DNA of 64,000 nt from Aphis gossypii. Lineage: Eukaryota; Arthropoda; Insecta; Hemiptera; Aphididae. Below are positions 27,320 to 41,219 of the stretch, piece by piece. Each line of letters starts with the position of its first letter. Position 1 is the first letter of the stretch. Made by a program: the position numbers and the translations under genes. The DNA lies in contig NC_065532.1 of assembly GCF_020184175.1 (NCBI RefSeq), forward strand, positions 2,294,001 through 2,358,000. The letters run 5' to 3'. The notes beneath the pieces were generated by a model that saw only the letters and a program-made list of their open reading frames with translations, searched no databases and was not told the origin of the DNA.

Positions 27320-27900
27320 TTTTATTTCGTTATAAGTACTGGGTAACTGTTAATAGGCGCGCGTGCGATATGTGTAGATACGTCTGTTAGCGATCTTCCC
27401 CTGTGTGAGCAGTAGAATTATTTGAATGGAACTTCGACCGGTGCAAGTCGCACAGTTACCGTTATTGCGATCGTGTGGCGCTAAAAAACGAATGAGCACA
27501 AAACCGTCGCGAAGCCGCAGCGCGTGTGGGTCACGGATTCGTCGGACGCAGCGGTAAGCCGTAAAGTGGAGAGAAAAAATCAAATTGTAAACACACTGGA
27601 TTTCCGATACACGTATATCAGTGTTGGTTTGACACGTGTCAAGAGTGCCAACATTGCGCGTTCCCACCGGTGTTCGCCGGGTTGGTGTCGTTGGTTCGAT
27701 TGGTGGTGAAGGGTTGTGGTGGGGAAGGTAGCCGCGCACTACACTACCACGTCGGCGTCTCGGCGGAGAACGGACGTTATTACTTATTTAATTTTCCTGC
27801 TGGCCTACAGTATCGACACGCGTACAATCTTTTTTTCTCCCGCCATCGGGCCATCCACTATCGGATTATCAAATAGTAGTCTGCTTCTTAAATTTATATT
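27320..27900 (-). promoter_or_regulatory. 5' UTR and promoter region of LRRC59
   Basis: A CpG-containing, GC-richer segment (about 27340-27850) sits directly upstream of the LRRC59 ATG and fades into AT-rich DNA. Small ORFs on both strands are expected by chance in such sequence. No TATA box is evident. No gene was seen on the other side that would make it a bidirectional promoter. Confidence 0.45.
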
Positions 27901-30900
27901 CTAAAATGTAGGTAGGTATCAAAACGATTTATCACTTAAAAGTGTTCAAATATTTCACCGCAAAACCGGATAAAAAACAAAAACAATTCGAGATGATCAT
28001 GAGATTTTTTTTTAGGTTTTTTCACAACAAACCGTAGTACCGCATTTCTCGATTAGGGTCACCACTCACCACTAACCACGGACGAAACAGCAGCTGCTAG
28101 CTTCCTACAACTCGTTAAATAAAAATTTATATTATTGAATAATTTATTACATGTATAAAAATTATTTCATACTTTAATAATTATAATCATTTGTTTATTA
28201 TTGTTTTTGTAGATAACACTGCATGTTTTACTATAGAATATTATAGTATTTTATGGTTTTACTTGACCAACGTGCCAAAGGTATTGTTTTGAAGCAATTG
28301 CTTCTTCAAAATTTTTAGGGGTGGACGGTGCTCTGGTCCAAAAAATACCTAGGTATATCATAGAAATATTTTATGTATACAAATATGTGTCCTATTTGTG
28401 TAACTTACAGCATAAAACCCTGTTAATTGTATTTAAATAAACTAATCAAGTAGAAATGTATACGATTATTCAAATATCTCTACAAATATATACATTTTTT
28501 TGTAAATTAAAATTTTTTTGTTGGCAATTTAAATGTTACTAGGATAGTAAAGGTGGTTGAGTGGGTTTACCTATTATATACATTTTTACTACTCATCAAA
28601 AATTAATTTAACACGCCACTAGGCCAACGATATTATGATATCTAAATAAATTAATATTAATATATATATATTATTATACTAATCTAATAATAATTTAATT
28701 ATAAAATATTTATTGACATCGTGGCGTAAAAATAATTACGTAATAGATATTCAATAATAATTAATATGAATACGTATAAGGTATCGGTATGCCATAATAT
28801 ATGCTTTATAAAATAAAATATGATAGGCTTCAACCACTATAGGTCTGGCCTTGCAGGTAATTATCTCCAAGGCATTTGAAATATTTTTTTTTAGATTAGG
28901 CTTAATTTATTTGTTTAAAATGTATAAACACATTAAAATAAAATTTTTAGTTATAACATTTAGCAAATATTGTTATATTTATAAATTATAAAAACATAAG
29001 GGTAAATCAAGTGATGTAAGTAATCCGAGAACTAAATTTTACTCAAATTAGTTTTGTAAGTACCTATAGTACCTAATTTAGTCGATTCATAGCTTACAAG
29101 CTTAAATTTAATAACTTAATTACTATTTAATAATCTGCAATAATAATAATTATTTAGAATATCAAAAATTGTGAAGAACCAACTATTTGTGATTGGCACT
29201 TTGAATAATTTTCACTTTATGCCAACTTCATATTATGTTTGTATACAATAAACCTTATAAATCGCATAGTATAAAATATAGATCATATATTATACATTAT
29301 ATACCTCCATTAGATTAAAAAACTTAACACCTATATCTAATATTGATAATACTATAATATTTTAGTATTTTAACAATTATATTATAGAATATAGATAATT
29401 TTGACATTTTCGCAAAATGACACTTGCATACTTTTGAAAATTTCGATATCGCATGTCAATTATTATTAATATAAATAAGTTTATTTTTTGGATGTATTGC
29501 AAAAGCTGGCAACGCCATCGATCACAGACTAAAAACATAATTTATTTTTACAGTCTACCAAACTGTCTAAATATTAATCCCATGTATTAGAAGTTGTACA
29601 ATATAATTAACGTTCAGTGGAAGTTAATTTTTTGAGGTTTTGAGTAAGATTTTAATCAACCTTAATCTTTTGATAAGTAATACTATTAAAATAATATTAA
29701 TTTACAAAAAAAACATGTTTACAGTCGTAATGAGGTATTGTGGCATGAAAATATAGAAATACTAATTAACTATATTATAAATTATAAATGCGTTTAACTC
29801 TTTAAAATTGCTCAATTTTCATTAACTTACGTATTTAAAACCCATTAAAAAGCATATAAAGACACAAGACCAAGCAACATCTTATCAAGATATAATATTA
29901 TCTATGATACTCAAAAGCAACACATAGAAATAATTATTCAATAATCTAGCACTCCAATATAAGTTATTAGTTATTACAATTTATAAATCTTATTGAAAAA
30001 TTATACATAACAATTGAATTGAAATTATAGAAGTATAGAATATAATTTGTTTTATGTATTATATTACAGAAGCTATTTAATTAGTAACCTATATAGGTAC
30101 ATTTTATTAAATTATGTTTAGTTTTATTATTTTATTACAGATATAGAGTATAATACAATAAAAAATTTAATAAACGACATTGATTTATTAGAGAGTCACA
30201 TCGAGGTGGATGTAAACATTTTTAGGAGTAATAAATAGGCATTTTATATAACATAAAAGATAGTTTGTACGCATGAATCGTATGATTGTAAATGGAAGTA
30301 AACAAAATGTATTTGAAATATAATACACCATATTATTGTGTTATTAAATTATTTTATTTTAATAATTACTTTGTAATAATATATTATTATAATCAATGCT
30401 GTAAGTTAGAGACTTAGGTTAGATAATGGGTGTACAACATACACAGAAACATAGTGCTATTAATTATTATAGTATTAAATATAGTCCCCGCACGTTTGTA
30501 GAAATATTTTATTGCGCGAATTCAAAATGACAAAATATATAAGAATTAAAATGTTGATTTTTGCGTTAGTTTATTATTAATATTTTAGACAGCTAATTAA
30601 GTCATTATTTATGTAAATATTTCAATATTATAATAAGAAATTTCTATTAAGCATTCGTATAATAATTATACTATAATTATAGTTATTTCTTAAATCTTAC
30701 TAGTTTCCTAGTAGTGGCATATTACATAATATACGATTTTAATTATTAAACAGTACATAGTCATAAAAGATATAGCGGACTTTTGAATTTTTCAACATTA
30801 AAATTTATATTTTTAAATCTTTCATTTAAAGATTTCAAATAATAATAATGTTAAGAAACTGAATAAGATTAAGGATAAAATAATGTAATTAATAAATGGA

Positions 30901-33900
30901 CCCATTCTATTTATGCACAATGCACTTATATGCTTATTAAATTCTGTTTTATATAATATACATATTATACTATAATATATACCCACTTATACCTACTTAA
31001 AATTAGCCTTTTATTGCTTTAAAAACATAGTGGTAACTGGGAAGTACTCGAAGGGGCTTAGCAACCCAACATTTTTGTACACAATTCACTCAGAATATAA
31101 GAATATAAAATTGCTAAGTTCTTAAAGCGTAGCAAAATATTTTTTAGATTTTGTCAATAGTCGCAACTATTCACGTGATTTTTATTTAATCAGTGTATAT
31201 TTTTTGGTGATAGTAGATGTCTTAATGATTATAGCCGGATTTCGGACTAGCTAACTTAGGCAATAATAGCAATTATTATAGAATATATAGAATATATTAT
31301 ACAGATTAATTCCATTTTAATATTAGTTATATTCACTGGATATTCATACATACATCTAGAATGTATTGAGTATAAAAAATAAATATCTAAATAATATATA
31401 TGCTGCTAACTGGGTACATATATTATTATATATATACGCATCATTATATAAGTGATTTTATAGGGCACGCTAGTATAACCTGTCTTTTTTTGGAAATAAT
31501 AAATAACTATTATCTATAATTTATTATTTAGTCGTATGTATATAAAAATATTACATTTGGTAGCTAAAAATATTGTTGGATTTAATAATTTAAATAATTT
31601 TGATTTTTGTTGTTATAGTTGTCTACTGTCATCTCAAGTCAAATCGCATTAGGAAATTCGTTGTCGATAAAATAATTATAAGTAGGACAAGTAGGTACTT
31701 AGGTATTTACTATTTCATTTAACTAATATATTTATTACCCATATCACACGACTGACAAAACTTTGTAATACAGTATACACTATTAAAATGTTATATTTAA
31801 AACTACATTTGTTGCTTGACAACATTGTCTATTAAATCAGTATTAATTCTAATGTTGGTATAAGTACCTAGGTACGTATTTAAAATATTTTCAACAGCGG
31901 CTATTGTTGATTGTTTTATTTTAATGTGTGAATAAAATTTATTATTTACTAGTTACTTAATGTATTTGAGTCGAATCGAGAAAACTATTAGGTAATATAA
32001 ATAATAATTTGCATTTTTATTATATATTATAATAAATAGGCATTATTATTATTATATATATGAATATATTATATTTATTCATGTGTATTTTGTTTAATTC
32101 CTAATATTTATGGACTATGGTTAGGACCAAATTTAGGGGAAAGTTAAGTGGTCTGCAGCTCAGGAGCCCCCATATTTTTACGATATTATATAATAAGTAA
32201 ACAAATATATTTTCTTGTTTATGTATAAAGGACCTCTACAATGTATTCAGCCCTGAGGCCAATACACACCTAAATCCACCCCTATATAATAATATAATTT
32301 GTAGCACCTTCAGCAAAATAACTTGATCGGTAAAATACTTTCATCACCAAGAAATATAATGATAATATAACAATATTATCTTTATTACGAAAAATATTCC
32401 AATTATAAATACTTATAATATGACAATACTTTCTCTTGTACTCTAAATAATTTTATATCAAATTTTAAAAATATATAACGTAAATATTTGATATTTCACT
32501 AACACTTAAAACTTAACTTTATGTTTTAAAAATCTATTTAGGCAAGACTGTAAGAGTATGCTACCTAGCTGTTAGTTAGCAAGACGTATGCACGTATTTA
32601 TATAATATATAAAATATAAATACATTGTTAATTGTATATAATTGTAATTACTTTTTTTTATTAGATATTGTACTTACTTTCATTCATTTGTTCATGTTAT
32701 ATACTTAAGGAGTTCAAATGCTTGCATCTCTGCATGTTTTTTTTTACTAATATATTGTATTAAATTTCATTTAAAATTTCAATTTTAGCCTAAAATATCA
32801 TAGGTCTTATTATGGTTTTTTCTTTACTAAATTGTATTTATACTATTTTTGGTTTCCACAACAAAGTAACTTATAGTAACGCAAGATCTCATGATATATA
32901 GTTAGGTTATAATTAATTTAATTTTTAAGCTTATATATAGCTTACAGGAGCCATAGGATCTCATCTGCTCATTTTTTCATATTTGTCCTAAATTGCATTA
33001 AATTGTTTTACATTTTTTTAAATACTTTTGCCTGTGTCCTGTAGATACCTTTGCACATTACCTTTTATTATTATTATAAGCTATGGTCTTAAAGGACTGG
33101 ACCATGTTGTATAACTGTATGTAGTATAGGTACCTATAGATTATAATTACTAATTAGTATAATTTAATAAATTATCAAAACAATTATGAAATACATTTAC
33201 GTAGTTTAAATTTATAATCTATTAGAATCAATTACTTAATGCTAAAGAAAAAGCATAACAAACAACATTAATCAAGCATCCATATGGTCAGAATCAGGCT
33301 CAGATTTCATATAACTGCACAACAGCTGGAATATTTACTCACGTCTTACACATATCACGCGTGCATATTTATTAGTGCTTCGATTCCAGTAACTGTATTA
33401 TTAGGAATTTTCTATAAATTTCGACGAAATCATCAGTCAATAACTTTAACAATTTAATGCAAAGTTCCTTTATAAGCTGTAATTAAAGCTATTTAATAAT
33501 TTAATTTACTATACACGTATAATATGACGTGTCATGTAGGTACACTAAAGTGACTTACTCAATTACGACGTACACTCGCATCTGTATAGCAGATTGCAGA
33601 ACGATTGACGATTATCTACTTGATACTTCCTCGTTTTTTTATTTGAAAGATGACTTTATACAGGTCAAATTAGACTTTAATACAAAAGCTCAATTTTCAG
33701 AAATCGCCTAAACGAGTAAATGTTAAATAATGACAAATTATGAATAATTATAAGTATTTAAAAATACTATTTTTTCAGCATTATTTAAAGATTATTCAAA
33801 AATTAAAGTACCTACTACGAAACCTAAACAATTAATTAATTAATAAAGTCGTCAACGTCTTACAAATAAAAATATTATTCTACAAAGCATGGCCATTTTT

Positions 33901-34646
33901 ACCTATGATTTAAATTTACTATTATTTCTTTCGTACGGCCTACTGTATGAGACGTGTACAACTACTGTCGAGTAATGTAACTATAAATTACCGAGTTATG
34001 GCACTTAATCCCTAATAAATATATATTACATTATTATTACGTTATATTATATACATGTGTGTGTGTTACGGATAATGTTAACATTTGGATAATGTGGATA
34101 AATAATTATAATAATAATAATTAATGTATAAATGTGTAATTTTTCGTTTATGAATATCAAATATCTGCAACATTATCCGGATAATGTTAACCTAAATATT
34201 GGATGATTTTAAAAGTTATATATTAATTAAATTAGACTATAGAGTTTTTGTTAGCATTATATACAATAATAAAGCGTCTTAACTTTTAACCGAGTTAGTC
34301 AGTTATCTTACCGTAAAAGTGAACAATATATATAATATATATTATATATAGGCTTATAATATTCATCTTAATTGTACGACATTTTTTGATATAATTTTCT
34401 ATGCTATACAAAACAGAAATTAATTTTTACGGAAATCAATCGAAAATAATAGAAAAAATTCTGAAATTTGTTTACTGAACTAAGTTGAAAAAAATTAAAT
34501 TTAGATCTATCCATAAGTTTCCACTTAACGTTTTCTCAGATTTTAAGTGTAAATTATCTAGCATTTTGTGAAATTCAAAATTTCATGGAAACATGTCTTG
34601 TAATAATACAATTTAATTTAATTCTATACTTAAAACAATCGGTGAT
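27901..34646. other. Gene-poor AT-rich region
   Basis: About 6.7 kb with no supported exon, tRNA or long ORF. TE-like remnants include a perfect 14-bp palindrome, GAAGCAATTGCTTC, near 28292 beside a GGGGTGGACGG string, and a GC-richer fragment at about 32140-32285 ending in TAAATCCACCCCTA. A 20-bp perfect palindrome lies at 34169-34188. Confidence 0.4.
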
Positions 34647-35137
34647 TGTAAACTGCGCCCAAAATACAAGTAAATACAAAATCACACGTATAAACTGCAA
34701 CCGAGTTTTTATCGAGTGTAAAAGGTGACATGAAAACTGTGCCCGGATAAAAATTTAAAAACTAATAGCTATGTTTTTGCAAAATTATTTTTAATGCATA
34801 CTTAATTCGTTAAAGCCATAAATGATATACCAATTATGAATAATAAAATTAAAATTAAATTACAAATTAAAAAAAAATATAATTTTTCAAGGAAAATAAT
34901 TACAAATATTACAAATACTTAATAACATATTATTGATACATTGAAGTCTGCCCACAATTATACGTATTAATTACATTTTGCAACCTTTCGTGTTTTTTTT
35001 TTTTGTTTTAGAATTTTGGTATTTAAAGGGTTCATTTATATTATTTAGTTTAATATATGTTTCTATTTGAATTTCAATCATAGAGACTTTATAATAAATA
35101 AAAAAATAATAAGTTAATAAATCGGGCGCAGTTTACA
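34647..35137. mobile_element. TIR MITE with TGTAAACTGCGCCC ends
   Basis: TGTAAACTGCGCCC at 34647 and its reverse complement GGGCGCAGTTTACA ending at 35137 form perfect 14-bp terminal inverted repeats around a 491-bp AT-rich body. Two internal variants of the same motif (ATAAACTGCAACCGAG near 34690 and AAAACTGTGCCCGG near 34733) lie near the left end in direct orientation. There is no ORF. The superfamily and the target-site duplication are not determined. Confidence 0.65.
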
Positions 35138-36130
35138 TAAGCCCAAAAAAATATTTCAAGAAATAATTTAAAGTACCTATAAAATAAAATTTAATATTGT
35201 ATCATTAGTAGGTTAGATTATTAAAAATGAAAAATAAAATCATATTAATAATATTATAAATTTTATAGTAATTACTAATTACTAATTGATAATTATATCT
35301 TAAATATATTTAATATTGTTAAAAATTTAAAATAATTTAAATGAAAGCATTTATTATGTTAAGTATTAAAATATTTATTTATTATAATAATATGTATTTA
35401 TACTATATTATATCAATTTATACAACGCATGAAATGTAATAACATGCTTCTATAAATACCGTTAATCAGTACAAAAAGGTTTACAGTATAAATCGATAAT
35501 ATCTTAAAATAAATTAAAACTATCATTGCCTATGACTATGACCTACACTAAAAATGCATAATATAATATACGTAAAAGTTGTAAGTTGTCACGACTGTTT
35601 TTAAATTATAACAAAATAATAAACATCGTTGTGTATCGTTTAAGCCATTTTGTCCAAATTTGAACCTAAATATCAACAAAATATATTTATCTTTCTATAT
35701 TTTTTTTTAGATTTTATGGTTTTAGTATGAACTTATGCGGGAATCATAAACCTAGGTTAGGACGGTTAGGTTAGGGTAAGAGTCGAATGCTTCGGTACTT
35801 AAGTTGTGTACTTGTGTAACAACCTCGATGATTTTGATTTCAATTATGCTTCTGTATTTAAACTTCGACATTTACATTTTTCGTTATTTCTATTTTTTGT
35901 TATATAATCTTAGTTAATCTATATTATAAATAACAATTCTTTGTACATTCAATTACCTCCAGACATTAAATAATTAATATAAATAAATAAATAAAATATT
36001 TAATGTATGGTTTAATTTTCAAAACTTAGATATCAAAAGAAAAAGTTTTTTAATTTCTTACAACACAATAGTTTACAATTTTGATTATGTCAAAATTTTA
36101 ACTTGAAATGGATATAAAAAAATTGTGCCA

Positions 36131-36538
36131 TTTAGGGTTGCCAATTTTTAATTTAAGAAACTGGATGTAATTGAAAAAATTTTTTTTATTTTTAGTCGTC
36201 ATAGTTTATGAAAATAAAGAATTACTTAACTTCTGATAATAAATAAATAATTAATATAATAAATTAAGTTAATGTATATTATTAATTAAGTGCTACTTTG
36301 CTGTTATAAGATATATATTGTTTCTCACTTTTTGCCTTCTTAATTAGTGTATGACCACTTCCTATTTCCAAAATTCACAAAATTCTTGACATGACAAACT
36401 GTAGTTGACATTTTGGACATTTAATAATAAATTATGGCGTCCAGTTGAAAGGTATAGCTGTACACTGGAGTGGTGACTGGACGGAAACCTAACCTAATCT
36501 GAACTGTCCAGGCGAAAACTGGACGGTTGGCAATTCAC
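36131..36538. mobile_element. Putative hAT-like MITE, TAGGGTTGCCAA terminus
   Basis: The left end TTAGGGTTGCCAATTTTTAA is mirrored by a right end whose reverse complement reads GAATTGCCAACCGTCCAG. The motif ACTGG(A/AC) is repeated just inside both ends. The interior is AT-rich with no ORF. Ends of the TAGGGTTGCCAA type are common in non-autonomous hAT elements; the assignment is by resemblance. Confidence 0.5.
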
Positions 36539-37278
36539 GGTGGAATCTTGTGTTCAATTTTCAAGAATTTTTAATCATTCACAGTATATTTTTTCAATAT
36601 TTATAAACAAAAACCCAATGAAATCGAAAATATTTTAAAAATTATACCATATTGAGTAAATGATAATAGAAATACTTATTGATGAAATTTTGAAATTCTG
36701 CGGGTATTCGTTACCTATAATCGAATTATAATTAATGACAAAATAAACAAAATAATTTTTTTCGAAAACTGGTAAGCGTAAAAACATTCCCGTTTTTCAT
36801 TTTTTGCATGTTTTTCTCGATTATAAAAAAAAGTACTGAGAATTTATAATTTTGACCTATTCAAAGTAAAAACTAGAACCAATTTGTTATCCAAGATCAT
36901 CCTCAAAGTTAAAAATCGTTTTATTAACTATTTATCGTATTAATACGTAAAAAGAAACACACACATATATCATTTTAAAATTAACATATTCATCGTTTCG
37001 TAGAGAATCAAAAAATTGAAAATATCTGTAAATAACTAAAAATTTTTTAAAAATTTTTGATATTTAATAAAATATTAATATTCTACATTCAACTTTGCAA
37101 CGATAATGAAGAACTTAGAATAGGTACCTTAAACATTTTACTAATTTTTATAACGATAACAATATTGTTTTATAACTGATATTGAAATTTGCAAGTAAAT
37201 TAACCCTTTGAAATCGATATTAATCGTATGACGTTGAAGACAACTTGAGAGTCTTTGTATTAGATATTTAATAAGACG

Positions 37279-37690
37279 TTACATCCATATATGTATTATC
37301 TTCGTTTTACAAATGTAAAAACTGTTTTAAACAGGAACGAACCTAGAAGGTTACAGCCATAAACTCATAACTAAGAAACAAAATTTTCACTGTGTATAAA
37401 GGAGAACCTTATCCGTTAAATGTCGTTATTAATTTTTCGATATCGGAACTACAAAATAGTTATTCAAGTTTATAAATTTTGAAACAATAACAACTTTTTT
37501 AGTTCGAAAAAATAAAAACGACATTTTACAGATAAAGTTCTTCTTTATATGTGGTGAAAATTTCGTTTCTTAGTTATGAATTATGACTGTAGGTTTGTAG
37601 CCTTCTCGGTTCTTTCCTGTGCAAAACAGTTTTTGCTATTTTTTACAATTCGAAGACGGAGACAACACATACGGGTGTTGTAGCTGTAAT
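37279..37690. mobile_element. Foldback MITE (long inverted arms)
   Basis: The arms at about 37279-37480 and 37490-37690 are imperfect reverse complements. Shared blocks include AAAACTGTTTT-ACAGGAA, CATAACTAAGAAAC-AAATTT and AAATGTCGTT, in order on the left arm and inverted on the right. There is almost no loop. No ORF was seen. A decayed relative of the right arm lies at about 20935-21000. Confidence 0.7.
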
Positions 37691-39050
37691 ATATGGTGTG
37701 TGTTCTCATTCTAAACATAGTTACATACCTATCTTTTATGGATATTGATTATAATATTGCCAACGGTAAAGTGACAAGATATAGACGAATTATTCACACT
37801 TTCGCTTAGATTAAAAATTAAATATTAAATCGATTCAAAATTCAAATCATGAATCATAGACTTAAGTCTTGACTTGTGATGGTTTTAAAATTGAAAAGAC
37901 TACGAAGACAGTTGTAGAGCATGATAACCGGTCACCGGAAGAATAAAAGCGACATCTGTTAACGAGTAAAAACACTACGCACGCGCACACACGCAATCTC
38001 CTTGGTAATTCATTGTACGACAGTTGACCGCCTGCGTCCGCTTTGTTTGCGTTCTGTTGTTTTGACGGTGTTTAATGCTATGGCGCGCGGCGTGTAGGCC
38101 GATAGAGCGTGTACGAGTGTCGAAACCGCACATTTTTTTTTCATTAATTACGAAATTTTTCTTATTATTTTTTAACCGTACGAATTTTTTCTATTGATCA
38201 CTGTCAGTTTTAGTGAAAATTTTACTTTTATTAGGCAGTACCATCAATCCGTATAAAACGATTCTCGAAGACCAAGCAGGTGACATCGTGTGCGCCGAGT
38301 CTGTTTTTCTTAAAACTGCACGTTCAGCGGAACACCGGCTGAACGAGACGCACTCGACAGACACGCTCGAATCGAGGACGGAGGTAGTGGCGTTGACGAC
38401 GAAGGAACCGATGGTGAAGAAGACGTCATAACTAACGAACGAGTGAGCTCCTACGACAATCGTCACGCGTGTGTCGAAAGCACAACACGCGCGCGAAAAA
38501 TCCCCCCCTCGAGGCCGCCGACGGAGAGTTGCAACGGCGTATTTCGCCCGCTCCGCCATGCCCCGCTACCGCCACCACCACCAACAACAATCGATACCGT
38601 CATCGTCGCCGTCGTGATAGTAGTAAAACGTTTTCGGTTACAATAGTACGACGCACCGTTTGCTATACGCGCATTTTTGTATATTTTCATTTTGGTTTTT
38701 ATTCCGTTTTTAATGCCATTCTTTTGCCCAATCGTGTAATATTTTTATAAATATTTATCATTCCGTCGCGGTTTCTTCGGTTGTGGTCGCGTATTCTCTG
38801 GGTTTTATTACTTATACACGTTTCCGAACGCTTCAACTGTTGACGACCACTGTGATTATTGCCTCCGTTTCATTTTGACGTGCTGTCCATGATTGTTTGG
38901 TCTCCACATTAACCCGCTATCTGACCCGGGACATCGGTTTACCGTGTATAGAACACAGTGCGCACCCTAATTCGCCCAACATGCACCACGCTGCTGCCAT
39001 GGTTTTTCAAGAGAACAAGAGGTCGCTATTCTTGGGATCATTTGTCCAAG
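37691..39050 (+). promoter_or_regulatory. GC-rich island 1: putative distal promoter and 5' exon of the PPP4R1 gene
   Basis: Between about 37960 and 39050 GC and CpG content rises sharply. The region ends in an ATG-containing exon with a good donor. Several ORFs of 70-120 codons overlap on both strands (for example 38191-38559 minus) but none resembles a protein I know, and GC-rich DNA opens such frames by chance. I read it as promoter plus 5' UTR. The transcription start is not assigned. Confidence 0.45.
38981..39050 (+). CDS. Tentative first coding exon of PPP4R1
   Basis: An ATG at 38981 in the context CCAACATGC opens a 23-codon frame (MHHAAAMVFQENKR...) that ends one base into a codon at the donor AAG|GTAAAT (39050/39051). 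That phase fits the exon starting at 44038. The encoded residues are not recognisable as a conserved PPP4R1 N terminus, so the support is splice sites and phase only. It could be an alternative first exon or non-coding. Confidence 0.4.
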
Positions 39051-40789
39051 GTAAATTAATTTCCTGTGATTTGTACTTGCACTCTTATGTTTGCCAGAGT
39101 TTGTTTATTCACCGCACTGAGCGATAACATCAAAACATTTTGTTCTTGCTTTAACTCAGTGTTATAATATGTCTTCATTACAAAGTATTTTACATTGATG
39201 ATAGTGCCTGTTATAGACCAGTTTTTTCATTTTAATGTATATTATTAATTAAGTAGTGGATGGTACCTATTTAATCAACAATTTATACGCTCATGCTTAA
39301 ATTAAATTCTATTTAATATGGACATACAGTTATTTAATGTTCATTAGATTTCACTATAACGTCTATAACTTAGGTACCATCAATAAAGTATTCAATTTAT
39401 TTAATTATTGTTTATTCATAATTATGAAATATGACTACTGATATTCTATGATTGAAAATATACTTTATTTAGGTAGGTACTTACTTTAAATTGTTATAGT
39501 TTTATTGGTTTAAATAGCCAAACAACCCTGAAAAATTACCATAGTCATAATAAATAATAATCCATGTGGGCGAGTAGACATATTTTGCATTTTTGGTATT
39601 TACTATTTTATGAAAATGTTTTTGTATTAGAGTACCTATGTTATTTTTAAAACAATAACATTTTTATTATCTTGTGTACCTCGGTGTTTACTTAAGGAAA
39701 GTTACGTTTATATAATATCATAAATAATTTAGTAAGGTATACATTACATTAAATTTTGCATTCTCATCAAATGTTCATATATCTAATTGTAATTGATATC
39801 TAAAATCATTAAGTACTTGTATTAAGATGGCTAAAATATTTCTGAATTAAACCGATTCAGTTATAGGTAGTGATTATTCTAAAATAACTTATTTTAATAG
39901 CATTATTTATATATATTACACGAATACATTTTTTTAGACTATTGCATTATATTTAGGAACTATGTCAACTCATTTTAGAACTTATTTCTTTGAATTAACT
40001 AACTTATTATTGCTTTAATAATATTATTAGTAAATAAATACTTCTATTAAGTAGGTATTGTAGGAGTACTTACCTACTTCTTACATAATGATAAGAATAA
40101 TTTAAAACAGTAAGTATTATGTTTTACATAAGTCATAAACCTTGTAGGTACCTAATAGAATGTTTTTAATTTTTATATCTTACCTGTAGTATATTTTGTT
40201 ATCTTTGATAAATTGTTTCTTGTTTGAGGTACTACTTGGTTATTTGTAAAATAATATAAACAATTAAGATTTATTTATAGAATAGACATATAAAAAAAAA
40301 ACTATTAAATAACCACCTGACACCTAATGTTTTAACAGTTAATTACTTATTAGCCTAAATATTAAAAACTAAAGGTAACTAGATTTTAAAGGGTATTTAT
40401 GCATGTTACTTGTGTGTATTTATAATGACTAAAAGTCAATTTTATACTCTATAAATATTGCATATTATAATCTTGAATAAAATATAGAGCCTAAATATGA
40501 TGAATTATTATTTGTTTGATAGAGTAATTAAGTACCTGTTAGAATATCTATAAAATATTATACCTAATAGTTATAACTATTACCTATAAATTTTAAATTC
40601 ATTGTAAATTATCAATTTTCTAACTATTTTAAACTTGGCTTTCATTTTTCTTTGTAAAGACTAAAATGACCATCAGCATTCAGCATATATACCCATTGAG
40701 TATTTGAGTGCTGTTTATAATGTTTAATAGTACATAATATTTTATGTAGGTACACATGTAGGTGAGTTTATTTGATATGTTAATAATTG
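39051..40789. other. Putative first intron of PPP4R1, AT-rich
   Basis: AT-rich sequence with no exon or RNA gene that I could support. It is intronic if the exon at 38981-39050 is real. Confidence 0.4.
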
Positions 40790-41219
40790 TTTAAGAGAAC
40801 GCTACTCCCATCTATTCTGTCTTTGTCTTACAAACCTTCAACACTGATTGGGTTCAGTAGAATCAATTGTAGTTTCTTAGCTTTAATATTAAACTAATTG
40901 ACCAATTATTAAAGTTAAAGAAAAGAACATTATCTGTGCTTAAGTATTAGCTTTTAACAATAACTTAATTTATAAGCAAAATATAAGACCTATTTTAAGT
41001 ATTAAATATTATTAGTTAAAAATTAAAATATTGAAAAATCTAATGCTTAAGCATAGCTAATGTATTTATCTTTAATTTTGATAATAAGTCAAATTTACAT
41101 AAAATTAAAGCTTAGAACACACAATTGGTTCTACTGAACACAATTTTGTTATTATTTATATTTATTTTGTAAAAAAGACATAATATACATGCAATATAAT
41201 ATGTAGGATCCTCTTAAAT
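40790..41219. mobile_element. Foldback MITE with TTTAAGAGGA-type ends
   Basis: The left end reads GTTTAAGAGAACGCTACTCC. The reverse complement of the right end reads ATTTAAGAGGATCCTACA. Internally, TTCAGTAGAATCAATTGTAG (near 40855) and its inverted partner near 41125 (ATTGGTTCTACTGAACACA) pair over about 35 bp, along with flanking AAGCTTTAAT-like sequence. A partial relative of the left end occurs near 2221 (TTTAAGAGGACGCTTCTCG, then CTTTGTCTTACA). It lies in the putative first intron of PPP4R1. Confidence 0.6.

Noticed and set aside
38191..38559. 122-codon minus-strand ORF in GC island 1
   Set aside because: Low-complexity, arginine- and serine-rich product with overlapping ORFs on the other strand and no recognisable motif. 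GC-rich DNA opens such frames by chance.
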